Origin: Phalacrocorax aristotelis
Taxonomy: Eukaryota; Chordata; Aves; Suliformes; Phalacrocoracidae
Length of the DNA stretch: 64,000 nt
Assembly: GCF_949628215.1 (NCBI RefSeq)
Contig: NC_134276.1
Location: forward strand, 67,930,233 to 67,994,232
Direction of reading: 5' to 3'
The number at the start of each line of letters is the position of its first letter. The first letter of the stretch is position 1. Positions 61,601 through 64,000 of this stretch are shown here, one piece after another. A program made the translations under genes and the position numbers. The notes beneath the pieces were generated by a model, which was not told the DNA's origin, did not search any database, and saw only the letters and a program-made list of their open reading frames with translations.

Positions 61601-63875
61601 AACTAGCTGATGGTTTATGCAAGCCATGAGGGCGGCATCATCTCCACAAGAACTAGGACCCGTGTCAGAGGTGTCGGTGTTGTGTGTGTTAATTATTTTG
61701 GATGTCTTACTTGAGGTGTTATGGACCCAGCACTGGGGAGCATTTGGCATTATTTGGCACTTTCTGAAATCCAAGCCAGTAACCCAAGCTAAGCCTGGTG
61801 GGAAGGGTTCTTTCTCAAATTCTTTCTGGGACTGAAAACACGGAAGAGAAAGGTTTGGCTTCCTAGTCTCAGTTCCTCTGCCTGTACCCAGGATGGTCAA
61901 AAGTGTGAAGGAACTGCATTTATAGAGAAGGGCCTACTCAGCTCTAGGCTGGGCCATGTTTCCAGAAAATAAAGGTAAAAGTTGCTAGCATGTTTTTGCT
62001 GAGCATATGCAACATACATTTTTTTCAGACATTTGAAACCTGGAAATGGGAAAAAGCACATTTATGCCAAACTGCAATTCTTTCCTCCCAAGGATGGTGA
62101 CATTGCAACCTTTACATATTTTTTTAATGTGAAAAACAACACTTTGTCCCTTGGTGTTATTCTGTAGTGCCGGATCTCCCACAGCTGACATGAAAAGAAA
62201 CACCCTTCCCCCCTGCCCAAAGCTCCTGATTAAATCAAACTGAAGTCAGAGAATGGAAAATTTCAGACCATCTGTTCAAAGTTATAAACAATTGAAACCA
62301 AGGTATTTTTCTAGCCAGAGCTATCAACCATAGCTAGAATAATTAGGTTTAGTTACGTTTCTTTAAACTGTGTCCCTTTTTTTTCCCCATACAAATACGT
62401 TTGTGATCTAGAGCTCTAGAATGGGCAAAGGCAAAACAAACAAACACAATAATCCCCCTCCTGCAAAGATGAACAGGGAGAAAATACTCTTCCAGAGTCA
62501 GAACCAAAGGTTACTGTTCACAGCGAAGACAAGCCATTGCTGCATATGCCTAAAAAAAAGACTTACACTCAGATGGCATGTGGGTTTGTTGCCACCCTTG
62601 GCAGCAAATAACTTTCATCCTCTATCCATAGCTCTTTGACATGAGTATCCATGGCTTCATTATGGTCTCAGAGGAGTTAACAGCACAGAGTCTCCAAACC
62701 CTCATAAAGAAAAAAAAAAGTTGGAATTTTTTTTTTTAATCTTTTGCATTTTTTACATTTTTAACATATTTGTGGCTATTGCTGCACAACAGGTGACCTG
62801 CAGGGGAGTATGTACATTTAAATACTTCTGTGGCTATCAACTCAGCAGCTTCACCCTAGCAGGCAAGCAAACTTTGAAACCCATTTCCACGTGAGAAAGT
62901 CTGCCAGATTGAGGATAATTCCCTAATTAACCACATCCTCAGTGTATCACCATTAGATAACACAAGGAAATGTGTTCACGGCTTGCTGCTTCATCAAGCT
63001 GCTGTAGTGATTCATTCCCTGTTGACTAGCACTGGGAGAGGAAAAAGCCTGGGCTGACAGCAGAGATGTGGAGGAGAGCACCATTCCCATATCAGTCTTT
63101 TTCACGTGGTGTCTCTCCCATCATTTTTTCACAGATGGAGGTTTGCCTTGTGCTGGTCCAAGAAGTCTGCCCTCCATCTACCTCCCAGCGTAGGAGATGT
63201 TTGTGGTTGGGTCAGCCGCTCAAAGCATGTGTGTCGAAATGTGTGTTTCTTGAACTCAGTGGCAGCTGGGAGCTGCCACCTCGCAGGGGGATTAGCTGGA
63301 CGCCAGTCTCTGTCTGGAGCAGTAATACCCAGTTCCCATCAAATCCTGCTCCAGGAGACGGGAGAGCTCTTGATTAATTTCTTGCAGTGGGAGGACTATT
63401 TGTGTAAAAGAAGAGAAGCTGGGGCATGGTGCCCTGTTCTGAGCACTGCACACACCACGATGATTAATTGCTCTTTGTGGGATCCCATCTGACTCTGGCC
63501 ATTTGAAGCCTAGCTGCATCCTTCAAGCCCAGGGCCTGGGCTCCTTCTGTGGTCAGGGAACAACAGCTGCATGTAGGCATCTCCGTAAGACATTTCATCT
63601 GTCTTGTTTCAGACACCCACCTCCGTACAGGAAGCCTAAGCAACCACTTTTGGATTAGATCATCGAGCTCTTAGAAAGCTGTACTTGAGCAAGACTCACC
63701 CAACCCTCTATATTCAGAAATAAATCTTGTATTCCTCTGAAGAAATGAAAGGAGATTTATGTTTTGAAGCATCTCTGCATTTTCATTTGATTCCACACCC
63801 CCAGCATCATTCCCTGTCACCCACATACCCACATGTAACCTGTCCGTGCTTTATTGCATTATGATTGATGAAAAG

Positions 63876-63879
<4 letters not shown>
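58618..63879. other. Intergenic, nothing recognised
   Basis: Several T-rich runs (58,678-58,692; 62,728-62,738) and open frames up to 150 codons without recognisable domains. No repeat family identified. Confidence 0.4.

Positions 63880-63910
<31 letters not shown>
63880..63910 (+). repeat. (GT)n microsatellite, 15 repeats
   Basis: Perfect dinucleotide run, likely polymorphic. Confidence 0.97.
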
Positions 63911-63912
<2 letters not shown>

Positions 63913-64000
63913 CTTCAGGGTCTGTCATCTGCCTGTTAACAAATGTGATGGGTGCCTGAATTACTGGCAGTACAGCCTGGTGCTTTGAGTTATTTCAGGG

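Overview
This is a vertebrate, almost certainly avian, nuclear window. The evidence is the set of CR1 LINE copies with bird-type 3' ends, an ERV-L-type endogenous retrovirus of the kind common in birds, and a bird-like CHAMP1 gene. The species cannot be told from the sequence alone. Most of the window is non-coding. Two host genes can be supported, and they lie head to head.

Left part (1-6 kb): a four-exon, minus-strand F-box gene related to FBXO36. It was assembled by matching four small exons to the FBXO36 family with consistent splice phases. Exon 3 carries an in-frame TAG before the F-box, so the gene is either a young pseudogene, a truncated gene or a sequence error. From 6 to 17 kb there are CR1 fragments of different ages, a GC-rich block with a roughly 175-bp diverged tandem repeat, and a solo ERV-L-type LTR.

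Middle (17.2-40 kb): CHAMP1 on the plus strand. A CpG island and non-coding first exon (donor at 18,214) are followed by an 18-kb intron. One large exon (36,367 to about 40,035) carries the whole reading frame of 944 codons plus the 3' UTR. The protein keeps the five C2H2 zinc fingers and the SPE, WK and FPE repeat regions of the family, and it has a regular array of seven 11-residue SPE units. The intron contains a nested pair: a decayed ERV-L provirus (23.6-33.6 kb, same strand as CHAMP1) with a younger, nearly 3.5-kb CR1 (minus strand) inserted into its 5' LTR.

Right part (40-64 kb): no convincing gene. It holds one old plus-strand CR1 remnant (about 45.9-47.6 kb), a few simple repeats, a 15-bp minisatellite and a short perfect palindrome. 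I saw no CRISPR, operon, tRNA or rRNA. I did not find a wholly new system. The best leads are the interrupted FBXO36-like gene and the CHAMP1 repeat array.
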